The notes beneath the pieces are model-generated. The model worked only from the letters and a program-made list of their open reading frames with translations, was not told the origin of the DNA and ran no database searches. From Aspidiotus rigidus (lineage: Eukaryota; Arthropoda; Insecta; Hemiptera; Diaspididae), in contig JAVHKY010000012.1 in the NCBI GenBank assembly GCA_035079385.1, forward strand, positions 4,756,501 through 4,820,500: DNA of 64,000 bases. The letters run 5' to 3'. Position 1 is the first letter of the stretch. Each line of letters begins with the position of its first letter. Below, one piece after another: positions 1 to 10,811 of the stretch. Both the position numbers and the translations under genes were made by a program.

Positions 1-3000
1 TGAACCGAGATAGATGAAGCATAGGCCACTCACCTGTTGGCTCCGGGAAGTATTGAGTGCACCCGGCAGGTGCTCTTCGATTAAATTCAATTTGCGAAAT
101 CTATAGATTCACAGACAAGATTTCATTATTAACTAAAGGCAAAGTGCGGCTCAATGGAATTGAAATTAGAAGATGAAACAAAGCAAGAAAAATAAGACGT
201 AGCCACGAACCATAATTTGTACACTTCTTTTTTATTTTTTTCCCTTATGATTATGATTATGAATAATGGTGGTAGATCTATATAGAGATAAGTGTCATCA
301 AAGAAGGGAGGGCGAAAAGGCAAATGACAGTTCCAAAAAAGCTAAAATTAAGATAAAGAAAAAGGATATCGAATCTGGAATTCCTGTAGGAGTTTACGAA
401 GGTTGAAATTTAGAAAATCGCTCGCTGAGTAGAAAAAAACGATTAGAATAGCTGATAAGAATAATTGGCGTTTCGAAAACTTCGAAAATTTTAGATTTGG
501 ATACATTTGAATCGGAGTCACAGCAATTGATATTTTAGGAACAACAAATCTTTGGTTGAACAAAAACGTTTCTTACTTTAATCTCCCACAATCTCGGCGT
601 ATTTGGGTGCGTGAGTAAAACTGTTATTGTTATTGGTCCATTCACATTTTCAACGTCATAATACACTGCGAAAAAACGAAAATAATCGAAATGAACGCTT
701 CTGTCTTTTTTTTTTTTTCTTATTTTTAAATAAAGTCAATGAACTTACGGTGTTGTCCGCTATTTATACCGCATAATTTAATATCCTGAAAGGTACCCCC
801 TTTCATGAGGAATACGTCAGTTTCACAAACTCCGGTTTTTCTGTTAGGCTGTGCCTGCGGAATGAAAAAAAAATAATAATTGGTTCAGTAAAAATTACCT
901 CTTTTACGCAGGATATATGTTTTATAGGGCGTTATTTAAGAGAAACGTCCTGTGGACGGCTCAGCAGTTTTCTCAGGATTCGGAACGACCAAAATGTGGG
1001 CAGTAAAAAAATTTCGACCACCGAGATCGGGAGGAGGACTCAGAAGAATTTCAAATTTCCCGCTATATGCACGACGGAGGGAAGGTATTTCAAAATATTT
1101 CGATTTCCGAACTATGTCGATCAGGAGGAACACTTGGAAAAATTTTGACCTTTGAGTTAGATACTTGCCCGTGACCAGATAGACCATTTGTAAGAGGGAC
1201 TCTTATTGAAATTAGGGGGGCGAGAGTAGTAATGATTCTTTATTTGATTAGAACCATGCCTATAGCTGGGGAGGGGGCAGTGACACATCTAGGAGGACTC
1301 AGCCCCTTCTCGCCGTCCCTAGACTACGGGCCTGGTTACAGAACATATTAGGAGAGGACGGGATTCAAAAAAATGTTGACTTTCAAACTACTTATTTGTA
1401 GATCAGGAAAGGTCTTGAAGAAATCTTGAGCCTTTCCCATGAGTATGAGGGTCTTAAGAAGACTTGGAAAAAGTTTGACCATCGCGCTATTTGGATTAGG
1501 AGAGGGGCTCTTAAAAAATTCCGACCATCGAGTAAAGTATGGTTCCAAATGATCTAATTCAAGGTCTAGGTAAAATTCGTGACTTCTGAACGATTCGAAC
1601 AGAAGTTGACTCTACCTTATTATCGATCCTAGTAGGTTATTTGAAAATTCTTCATAAAACAGGCTCTAGTAAATGGAGATTCCGCAAGCATTCAATAAAA
1701 AGAGAGAGCTTTGTCCCTCTTCTTCCAGACTCACCAGGTTGAAATGCAAAAAATCCAAACGAATTTGACTTATGTCCGGAGCGGCTTTTTTTATCACGAC
1801 TGAACATTCTCCCACATCATTTAATAAGTCAGGGAATTTTGGACTCGTGAAATATGTGATATTGTTGCTTATTTCTGATCCGCAGCCAGCCGTAACTTAG
1901 AAAAGAATAATCGACAGAAAAAAAAAGTTATGGTTAGGTTAGTGAATAGAACTTGATCGCTAGACAATCTTACAGTAAACTGAAATTATTATTACTTATA
2001 ATTGCAAATTTGAAGGATTTCTAAAAATACAATATGAACTAAAGTAACAGAGAAATTCAACCAGAATATTGATCTCCTGAAGTGTAGGCTACTGCTTAGG
2101 GTGGCAACTGATGAAACCAACATTTGACCTTGATAAAATTCATCAATGATTACAGCATTTCTCTTCAATCTTTGAACCCCCCATCGAGCATTACGACTCC
2201 TCCAACAAGCTTAAAACAAAGTATCTGCATCAGCTTCAGATTATGGCTTTCGCTTTCCCTCGGGCAAAACTGGTCTCGTTACCTTTCGGAAAAACCGCCG
2301 CTCACGAATCCCCTTATCTTTTCTCAAAATTCCCAACTCTTAAAAATTCTTCGGGCTTACCTTCGATCACAACCCAGCTCAATGAAAGTCTCATTCAGTT
2401 CGGCTCTCCGATCTACTCCAAGTCTACTCTTCAACAGTTTTCAGAATGGCCCTAGGGGCATTCCGTACCAGTTCTCATCTCGGCCTCTGTGCCGAAGCAG
2501 CTGAACCTCCACTTTCGTACACTAACGTTAACTACCCACTTCCTCACCCTTACCCTATTTTCTGGGACTACCTACCCACACTGCTTTCGCCCTTCTTTTT
2601 ATCTTACTGAATTTCCTTAAACCTCATCTTAACTATCTCTAAAAATTCAACCCTCTCCTCCCCATTGAATTGTTCATTCTTCCGACTATCAGACTGGATC
2701 TCTCAAATATTCTTTAATCAAATAACACATAACACCAATTACATAATTTGTTAAGACAAAAAAATAAGACAGGCTATGCATATTCTATTCAGGACAAAAT
2801 AACGGCCTACGAGTATCTTTTAAGGAATTTAGCATTCGTTTTTACTGCCGAGTTGAGCGCCATTCGCTCCTGTCTTTCAAGTCTTACTCACCGTCTTCCC
2901 GGACTCAGTCATATCCTACCATCGGACTCTCTTTCCTCGAAATCTCTATTTCAATAACCCCATCACCAAACGACTTCACGTCATTCTCCTTACTTTGACT

Positions 3001-6000
3001 TTCATCAAATCATCAGTCACTTTTCTCTGGATTCTAGGTCACATCGGTCACCCTCAATGTGAAAGAACGTTGACTGTACGACCAGAAACTCCATCTTCTC
3101 ATCCCGACCCAACCCATTCATAAGCATACGACCTTGGAAACTAATATCGTTCCAAAATCCTAGCTTCTTGGCATGACCTCTGATGAGGAAATCAACCTTA
3201 TGACAAACTAAGATTGATCAAAAGCATCCCTATCAACCCTCTTCAAATATAGAAACTCTCTCTCACCAAGAAGAAGTCATTGGGCACACTCTCAGCTCCT
3301 CCTAGGTCTTCACGCTCCTCCATCATGTATTTACAGCTATTGAGATAATCTTACACTTCAACATCTATTCTCATGTTCTGTCCTCCAAAATCAACATTCC
3401 GTACCCAACGTCTCCTCATCCATAACTTCCGCGCTATACAATATTTTTGGAGTCGTCTTCAACTCCCTCAAATGCTGACGTTCAACCTATAAGGTATTAC
3501 TAAATTTGCAGGAGCTGATGACTCGTTTTGAGCACTCGCATAGCTCGTAAATGATAATAATAAGAAAAAACCTTTAAATTAGATAAGCTAACTTCAATAC
3601 ACACTGAAAAGATTACAGAAAAAATGTAGAAATTTTAATCAGCTTCACAATATCCAATTGTCTAAAGCATAAGAAATAAGGAAAGTCACTCGTTATCCTC
3701 GGGTAATTTTCAGTATGAAAAATAAAGAGACTCGTAATTCGAAGAAAAAAGAGAAGGCAGAGAAAACGGAATCTAAGGAAATAAATCAAAAATCATTTCA
3801 TACCATTTGCAGAAGCATAAGTGCAACAGTACCCAAAGAAAACTAGAAACCACATAATTTTTCACGACGGAAAACGCACTTATAATCCGTGCAAATTTAA
3901 ATTTTTACACTCGTCCTTTTTAAGAACTTATTTCTTAGATTTGACATCCTCCACAAGAAATTGAAGGTAAAACTTGGATTTTCGCGGAAAGTAAAATTGA
4001 AGAAATAACCGGATATATATATCGAAAGGGTGACAGTCACACAGCCTTTGAAACCGTGCTGCACTTCGTCGATCAACAAGAATAAGAATCTTTGATTTCG
4101 AATAAAAAAGAAGAAAATTCCGAACGAAATGACAAAGCCGATGTTTACGCATCCGCACCTTGCCCGATCAGATGGCTGGAATCTGAATACGAGTTCTTGC
4201 AGACGATAGGAATAATTTATGGTACTGTGATGCGAACGATACATTTTTAGCTCATAAATAAAATCTAGGTACACAATGCAATGCATACCTAATATTATGA
4301 TAGTCGTCTAGATGCTATAGACAACCACGACAAGTACTTACAAACACAACATACGCCAAAACCACGCGCGCACTGTCCTTGTGAGATACCATTCTGTATC
4401 CTACACTCGTAAGTATTGAGGCAAATTCCTGGAAAAAGTACGATGACTCTGATATTAACCTAGCTTCGTTAGTTGTAAAAATAGAAATAATAAAGAAAAA
4501 AAATCTTCCGTACCTCTTCTTCGGCCATCGGTCGCGGTGCATTCTTCGCTGACAGGCACTGGAAGAAAATTCAGCACTGAAAAAAATGTAAACCACATTA
4601 CGAAAAATTAGTGGACATCACACTACAAATTAAAAGAGTCAAGTCCTCTCTGCGAAATCGAAAACTATTTTCGAGACGAGATCAGTTGAAAAAGAAATCA
4701 ATATTGTCCCCGGTACCCCTATAGGTTCCCCGCTATTTTACGTTATTAAAGCATAATCTTATAAATATAACCAAAGGCGAATTGATTGTTGACGGTAACG
4801 TCATAATAAGCGTTGTCAATTTCATTGATGAATAAATTTTATTGGAGAGAGAAATACCCGAGATAAAACAAAAGCAATAGGATATTCATACTTATATTAG
4901 AGAGTACAATATCAATATATTATTATGTTTCGAGCGAAGATGTATATATAGAAATCGTTGGGATGAGACCAGCGCAGAGACTCACATAGAGGTAAATGAG
5001 GTGTCATATTAATATTTGGATGAATAAGAGTCACATTTAACTTCGCTGTAAGATTGGCTCCGGAAATTCAGAAAATTTAGCAGCTCTTACTCTAGTGAAC
5101 TGAGGATGGACCCCTCACGCCTATTAAAGATTCTTATCCACGCCGCTATTTGCGGCCCACAGATCGAAAGTTCGTCCGTTCGTATTTTTCAAATAACTAT
5201 GAAAAATTAATTACGTTTTCGACTCGGGTTTTCTTGTGAACGTAATGTTTATAACCTAACCGGTATCAAACGTAATTTCGATACGAAAATAAAAAGTAGA
5301 ACAACGTGGCAAGCGATGAAGAATGCACCGGCGTCGCGCTCGTAGTATCATTTCTTAGCGGGGAATCCGCGATTATACTTTTGTACGAAATACATCCTCA
5401 GAAAATCGTCCGCGTTCGGCTAAACGAATGACGACCTAGTTTAGAGACGAGGAAAAATTGCTCAAGAATGTGATTGCATTGAATTGAATAATTGAAGTGG
5501 GATGGTCAACAGGAGGGGTGGGGGGTGAAGCAACAAAGATGTACAAATTTACGCTTCATTCCAGCGGGAGTTGTACCTAGGATCTTTCGCACTTGTTGCG
5601 TTCAAGGTGGCTGCCAAAATTATTCTGCCACTTAGGGATGCTAAAAAATTTGAGGAAAATCTTTCAGCATTTTTTAAGGTTGGAACTACTCTTGGAAAAA
5701 CCTTAGTGCGACGGTTTTCCAAAAGTCTTTTGGCTAGGGTTACTCTTGCGAAAATCGTCACTGTTTTCCGTCACGCTTGATGACGTCATCAGTGACCCCG
5801 ACCTACACTGAGGACTTAGTATACTAGGACTATACTATGCTATAATATTTACCTCGGCTACTTTCATTATACCACAGGCCTAAAGTACGGTCTATACTAG
5901 GCCTATACTAGATTGTAAGTTTGAGCTTTGGTACTCTCATTATACTAGGCCTACTACGCTTATACTATACCTACTTCAGGTGGAATTATTATTCGTAAGA

Positions 6001-9000
6001 TTGTCATGAAAAACTGTCACGGTATGTTGTCACGCTTGAGGACGTGATCAGTGACCTTGATTTGCTTAATGGACTTTCGCTGCTCCGAGTCCTATATACT
6101 TTGCCTTCATTATACTAGGCCTAACATGCAGAATACTAGGCTACACTCGGCCTCACATACGATTAGGGGCTTCATATACTGTATGCTCTGCTAACTAGGT
6201 CATCCTGTCCCCTTGAATCGTCACAGTTCTTTGTTACGGTCGATGACGTCATCAGCGACCTTGACCTACTTTAGAGACATGGAAAAAATCTAAACTAAAA
6301 ACTGAGGCGAACAAAGGGAGAGAGTGAGCTCGTAAGTCACTCAGCCTGACATGAAGTATATTATAATATGCTAGGTCAAGAATGGAACGATTGGGGCGAG
6401 AGAGTCATTTAGCCTGACTACTCGTACAAGAAAGAGCCCGTCAACTATAGTTGGACCAACGTATACATAATCGATAAATTACATCAAAGTATAGGAAGTG
6501 AGCGTATAAAATAGTGATGGGCGATAGTTGATAGTTTCACGCTATCAATAGTCCCAACATTTTCAACAGGGAACCTGTTTTATCGTTTTTTTTTTAGCGG
6601 GGAACCCGCTATCCATTTTGTTAGGAGATTACATCCTCAGAAAACGTCCGCGTCCGCGAAGTTAGTAACCTAAGGTTAGGTTAGGTAACGGGACTTAGAA
6701 GAATTTCGAGTCTCGAGCTATATATGATAGGAGGGGGACTTGGAAGAATTTCGAGTCTCGAGCTATATATGATAGGAGGGGGACTTGGAAGAATTTCAAG
6801 TCTCGAGCTATATATAATAGGGGGGGGGACTTGGAAGAATTTTGACTTTCGAGCTACCGTCCGCCGTCCAACCGAAAACTTAGAAAAATTTCGAGTCTTG
6901 AGCTATATATGATAGGAAGGGGACTTGGAAGAATCGTGACTTTCGAGCTATATATGATAGGAGAGGGACTTAGAAGAATTTCAAGTCTCGAGCTATATAT
7001 GATAGGAGGGGGACTTAGAAGATTTAGAAGAATTTCGAGTCTCGAGCTATATATGATAGGAGGGGGACTTGGAAGAATTTCGAGCCTCGAACTATATATG
7101 ATAGGAGGGGGACTTGGATGAATTGTGACTTCCGAGCTATATTTGATAGAAAGGGGACTTAGAAGAATTTCGACTCTCGAGCTATATATGATAGGAGGGA
7201 ATGTAGAATGATAATTTCGATTTGAATTATATGACAAGATTATCAACTCAGTTCCACACCACCTGAGAGGTCGAGTTAAGGAATTGCGGGTTCCCCGCTG
7301 CCATTGCAACGTCTGCATTTTTGGAAAAAACGTCCGGCGTCCAGCCACCCGGCAAAGCTCGGAGCTCGAAAATTCTCCAAGTCCCCTCATCATATGTATA
7401 GCTCGGTGGCGGTCTATACAGCCTGAAAGATAGCCCCTTCGAGTAACTAGATATACAATGCCTTATACACCAATTGACTTAGCCCCTTAGACCATATAGT
7501 ACATAGATCGCCGATAGCCTATGTAAATGACATTATCAGTTGTCAGAACATAGGAGGTTAGGTTTAGTACGGATGGTTCGGTGCATGCAACGTAAGGGGA
7601 TGTGAGCGATGCTATGCCCACTCATATAAACGCCTTGAGACCTCACCGACTTACAGAGTCTCCTATGTTCCGACAAGCTTCTTATCATTATTAGCGGTCT
7701 ATGTACTATATGGTCTAAGATTAGCCCTTTCAATGAGCCAAATAGGCAACGCTTCAAGCACCATAAGAATCAGAACGTCCTTCCCAGGTATTCCAAGTCC
7801 CCCTCCTATCATGTATAGGTTGGAAGTCGAGTCATATATAGCTTGAAGGTCGGAATTTTTCCAAGTCCCTCTCCTATTATATGGCTCGAAAGTCAGGGCC
7901 TGTGATGTCATAATTTTATGGCGTTATAGATCTGGTATATAAACATAATTGAGATCCCATGGGCCTCATAAAACAGGTTCCCTGCTACTCCAATTGTTTA
8001 ACTCCGTTAAAGAACCCGTGAGTGTTTCCAAGGTACTATCAAAACTATCGATAGTACCGATAGTTTTTCTCGAAACTACACATACTACCGATGGTTCGGA
8101 TGGAAAATGTCGATCAAGAGAAGAGTAGCTATGCCACGTGTAGGATAGTTACCTTTCTCCTGATCATTATTTTTTGGAGGATTCTCGTTAAGGAATACGT
8201 CTCAGTGTTATCAGATGATGATGGATGGGACTGGAAAAAATCATAAAAATGAGGAGCCCCGCCTATTACACAACTGGTACCGCCTGACTGATCCTAATTC
8301 ATTGAACTGGCGCACATTTTCACTTTTCACTTGTCCGTTTGCACCAATTTGTGATTCTGATAAGAAAAGGAAAAATTTTTAAATTATCGACGATATTATC
8401 GCCGTTTTTTTAAACAAAATTATCGTTAGTCCCAATAGTTTTTTTTGAAATCCATCGATAGTATTAATAGTTCCCAACATTAATATAAAATACTACACTC
8501 CGTATCTTTGGAGGAAACTACTGTACAAAACCGCTTACATAATCTGCATTTCTATAATCTTCTTGAAACTCTTGTTCCTATTCTTTCCGTCGGAGAGTTT
8601 ATGAATCTCCTTCAGATTTGCCTCCTTTCGAACTTCTGCCAATTTCAATACCTCAGTCGAAGTTTCGCGTGTGTGTCTCTCTTTTTAGGTTTCATGTCTC
8701 CAAATCTTTTTTAAGATTTACACCTCCTCTCTCAAGTAGTTTAATGATTTCTTTATGTGGGTGACGTGCTGTGGCTTTGGAATGATTCGTTTCCTGACCC
8801 CAATTGTTTCTTGTATGTCTGAATAATCGTGAGGTGGGAGGACGTTTCATCAATTTCTTGGATATTTCTATTTCCATTGAAGGTGGTACCCACAGCTTGG
8901 GTATATTCAGAAAAAAAAACTCACACGGACATGTCTACCCACCCTTTTTCCAATAAAATTGCCACCTGCAGCCGCTTAATTCGCGACTTCATTTCGATCT

Positions 9001-10811
9001 CCCTCTCCACTTAGACCTTTTTTGAGAATGTCAAATTCATCGGAACCTCGCTCTTTCGAATGGCTTGAAGCTTGTGTATTCACTTCTGAAATTCTTACCC
9101 CCAATTCCGTTTCTCAACTTGTGCCAATTTCGAGGAGGGAAAAAAAATGGGTTCTTTCACCCTTTTCGGTAAAGTTCTAACCGCTTCAAGCCTTCCGGTT
9201 ATCGGCCCGCTTTTTACAATCGTACTATCGTGACTAGTTTTTCTCCTAAGTCCATAGATTCCATCCCCCTCGTCGAGAGTAGTGGTATTTACAAACTTCG
9301 AAGATTTTGGACTGCCTGGTCGTCCATACAGGGGAAACGTGCCGACAGCATTGCATCAGGGTTCAAGCTTAATGAAGTCTCTTCTACCTCCCCGCTCCCT
9401 CTTCAAATTTAATGTGTTTTTGTAGCCCACCTCTCTGATTCCGAAAATAATTTTAACATAGATCAGTCTGTTTTACTTACAATGGGAAAATTTTTACCGC
9501 CATCTTGTACTTCTTAAACACGTCGAGATTATCCGCTACGTCAATAATAATGAGATGATTTCGTCTCCGAGGATAAGAACAAATTATATGCGGTTTTGTA
9601 CAGTGAATTTCTTTGTTTTTTTTTTTTGTTTCAAGTACAGAGACACTTGGAAACTGTTGTAAAAATACGCATTGAAGCCTAGAAATGAATCCAAACGCCC
9701 GGACAAGAGTACGTGCCAAAGTTGACAGTGTAGTGCAGTGACTCCGATTGAGGGAAGAGAAAAACAATGAAAAACACAAATTTCTGCTCTTCTCCACCGC
9801 AGCGGGTTTACTACGAGGCGATCGCAAAACCATTACGCTTTTGATGTGTGCGCTAAGCGAGAGTTTCCAGGTTTGAACCTCGCTGGAAAATAGCAGATAT
9901 TTGCACGTCTTTTGTTGTTCATAATGCTTCCCTTTCCTCAAGCTCCCCTTACGTAACTGTGCAATGATCTCTCGTGGAAAGTTTCGTAAGTCCTACTACA
10001 GCTGAAGGTTAGAAGTTTCCAAAGTTTTCATTTGAGGTCAAAAATTGATTCTCACGTTCCACCTTGAAGATAATATCTTTGACTTACTTCGAGCGGAAAA
10101 GAACTATTTCAGAGGTAAAAATTATCAGTTCAATTAATCCACTGGTGACTTGGAATGCGTCGTTGAAGATCTTCATTGAAGGTCGAGGCTTCGCGTTTAA
10201 AAACATCAAAGCTTTCTTACAATCGCAAAAAAGTAACACAGTATAATAATTTGGAAGAGAAATAGGTCAAAAGCCTAGTTTTGCTTGAAATTGAAACCAG
10301 TATGGAGGAAAGAGGTATCTATCGTAACCGTCATTCCTCAAAATAGGCTTATGGGACAGTTGACGGTATGAAAAATCAATTAATTTCGGAAATTGACTAA
10401 AATGCATTTAGCTAACGCACCAAGGAGAATAGAACAAAACTTATTCCCGGAAAAATTGATTCGTGAGCGGTTTTTCTTTGCCATTTTACTCGTTTCATTT
10501 ATTATTATTTTTTGACCAATATTTCTAATATATATTTACAGAGAAAGGAGACTCGTATTCACATTAACTAAAAACAAGGTTAGTGAACTTATGAGAAGAT
10601 ACAATTTATGCTACTGACCGCGAAGTGAACGTTCGGCGACTGGTGTGGACTGATTGTTGAAGTAATCGTTCGAGAAGAAATCATTCCAGGCGGGAAGTAA
10701 AGGCCAAGCGAAGACGCATGGAGAAATGAAGTGCACTAGATAGCAAATCCATGTCCAAGTTCGACTGCCGAAGGTGAACACTCTACAATTCATTACTCTT
10801 CCGCTTTTCAT
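1..10811 (-). CDS. Secreted CUB-domain protein, 3' end outside window
   Basis: Seven exons were read on the minus strand at about 10619-10811, 4514-4576, 4342-4428, 1735-1895, 749-854, 577-665 and 34-100. All junctions have GT-AG splice sites and matching phases (1,1,1,0,1,0,1). The ATG is at 10811 and is followed by a hydrophobic signal-peptide-like stretch (about residues 17-40). Next comes a short cysteine motif (ICLN..EC..G.CA.GFGVCC), then a CUB domain beginning at CGS, with IRLDF in the middle, CGINSGQH, and WEIK..QIEF near its end. This order is typical of a family of secreted arthropod CUB proteins; the ligand and role are unknown to me. CUB domains are extracellular beta-sandwich binding modules. 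The last exon seen ends in phase 1 at a GTGAGT donor, so the gene continues past position 1. Introns 1 (6 kb) and 3 (2.4 kb) are packed with transposons. The exon chain is solid; the name is by family only. Confidence 0.82.
2120..3500 (+). mobile_element. Degenerate Jockey-like non-LTR retrotransposon (RT end and RNase H)
   Basis: Translated in shifting plus-strand frames, this stretch shows the order of a Jockey-clade ORF2. A reverse-transcriptase thumb region (SGKTGLVTF, FFGLTFD) lies near 2250-2400. The hallmark ALGAFRTS followed by CAEAAEPPL is at about 2443-2515. An RNase H core follows with VFTAELSAIR (about 2838-2867), SDSLSS (about 2920) and a decayed FLWILGHIG motif (about 3030). Stops and frameshifts break it throughout, so it is dead. 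It lies antisense inside intron 3 of the CUB gene. The 5' part (endonuclease, RT core) is missing or unrecognisable, and no poly-A tail or target duplication was found. Confidence 0.72.
5340..6300. repeat. Dispersed repeats with TGACGTCA motifs
   Basis: Three related blocks start near 5764, 6029 and 6233. Each reads like GTCACGCTTGATGACGTCAT followed by a variant of CAGTGACCTTGACCTAC; two of the three keep a perfect TGACGTCA. Between them are many variants of ACTAGGCCTATACTA. A similar TAGGCCT/GACGTCA mixture recurs at 58710-58830. A GCGGGGAA...CATCCTCAGAAAA...CGTCCGCG module near 5358-5425 recurs at 6595-6655. No coding sequence was seen, and I read the region as decayed copies of an unknown transposon family lying in CUB-gene intron 1. 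Confidence 0.5.
6690..7200 (+). repeat. 45-bp minisatellite array, about 10 copies
   Basis: The core TATGATAGGAGGGGGACTT recurs with a GATAG start near 6726, 6771, 6816, 6911, 6956, 7001, 7055, 7100, 7145 and 7190. The period is 45 bp, with one 9-bp internal insertion before 7055 and one irregular unit at about 6845-6905. Each unit ends in a palindromic TCTCGAG..CTATATAT segment. Units are GC-richer than the surrounding DNA and are about 85-95% alike by eye. The array sits within the block inserted into a hAT element. Confidence 0.9.
7780..7900 (-). repeat. Inverted stray copies of the 45-bp unit
   Basis: AAGTCCCCCTCCTATCATG near 7795 and AAGTCCCTCTCCTATTATA near 7864 are reverse-strand copies of the 45-bp unit. 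They face the main array across about 600 bp, giving the inserted block an inverted-repeat overall plan. Confidence 0.7.
8490..9420 (+). mobile_element. Degenerate Penelope-like retroelement
   Basis: The plus-strand frames give the C-terminal half of a Penelope-like protein. A late RT/thumb segment at about 8899-9014 contains VYSEKKTHTD and SRLIRDFIS, equivalent to the usual vyrKpThTd and Lihr motifs. A linker follows, then a decayed GIY-YIG nuclease start at about 9279 (SGIYKL, then ADSIASGFK for the usual tgRSIasRfk). Frameshifts and the lost YIG motif show it is dead. It lies in intron 1 of the CUB gene, just beyond the hAT element. Confidence 0.62.
9421..10618. other. Intron 1 remainder of CUB gene; no gene seen
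   Basis: This is unique-looking AT-rich sequence. One 154-codon open frame on the minus strand (9477-9941) has no recognisable domain. It happens to end at a GTAAGT, and I do not call it a gene. Confidence 0.5.

Larger units (their letters stand above)
6512..8482. mobile_element. hAT-type non-autonomous element split by a nested repeat block
   Basis: The left end TAGTGATGGGCGATAG (6512) and right end TTCCCAACATTA (8482) match the ends of the intact element at 53417-54065. The segment from about 8030 to 8482 is collinear with that element's interior (CTATCGATAGT tracts, an AATGTCGATCAA motif, a CAGTRTTAYCAGATGATG-like motif). Flanking 8-mers GTATAAAA (6504-6511) and ATATAAAA (8483-8490) agree at 7 of 8 positions, which fits an aged 8-bp hAT target duplication. 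About 1.46 kb (roughly 6568-8030) interrupts the element and holds the 45-bp minisatellite. No transposase remains. Confidence 0.75.

Noticed and set aside
4159..4224. A 66-nt open segment with AG and GT borders that resembled a CUB exon
   Set aside because: Its phase does not fit the exon before it, and the segment at 1735-1895 fits both phase and CUB motifs perfectly.
6690..7200. CRISPR-like regular spacing
   Set aside because: The 45-bp units are contiguous with no unique spacers, and the host is a eukaryote.
9477..9941. 154-codon minus-strand frame ending next to GTAAGT
   Set aside because: No domain, no partner exons, and it lies within a CUB-gene intron among repeats.
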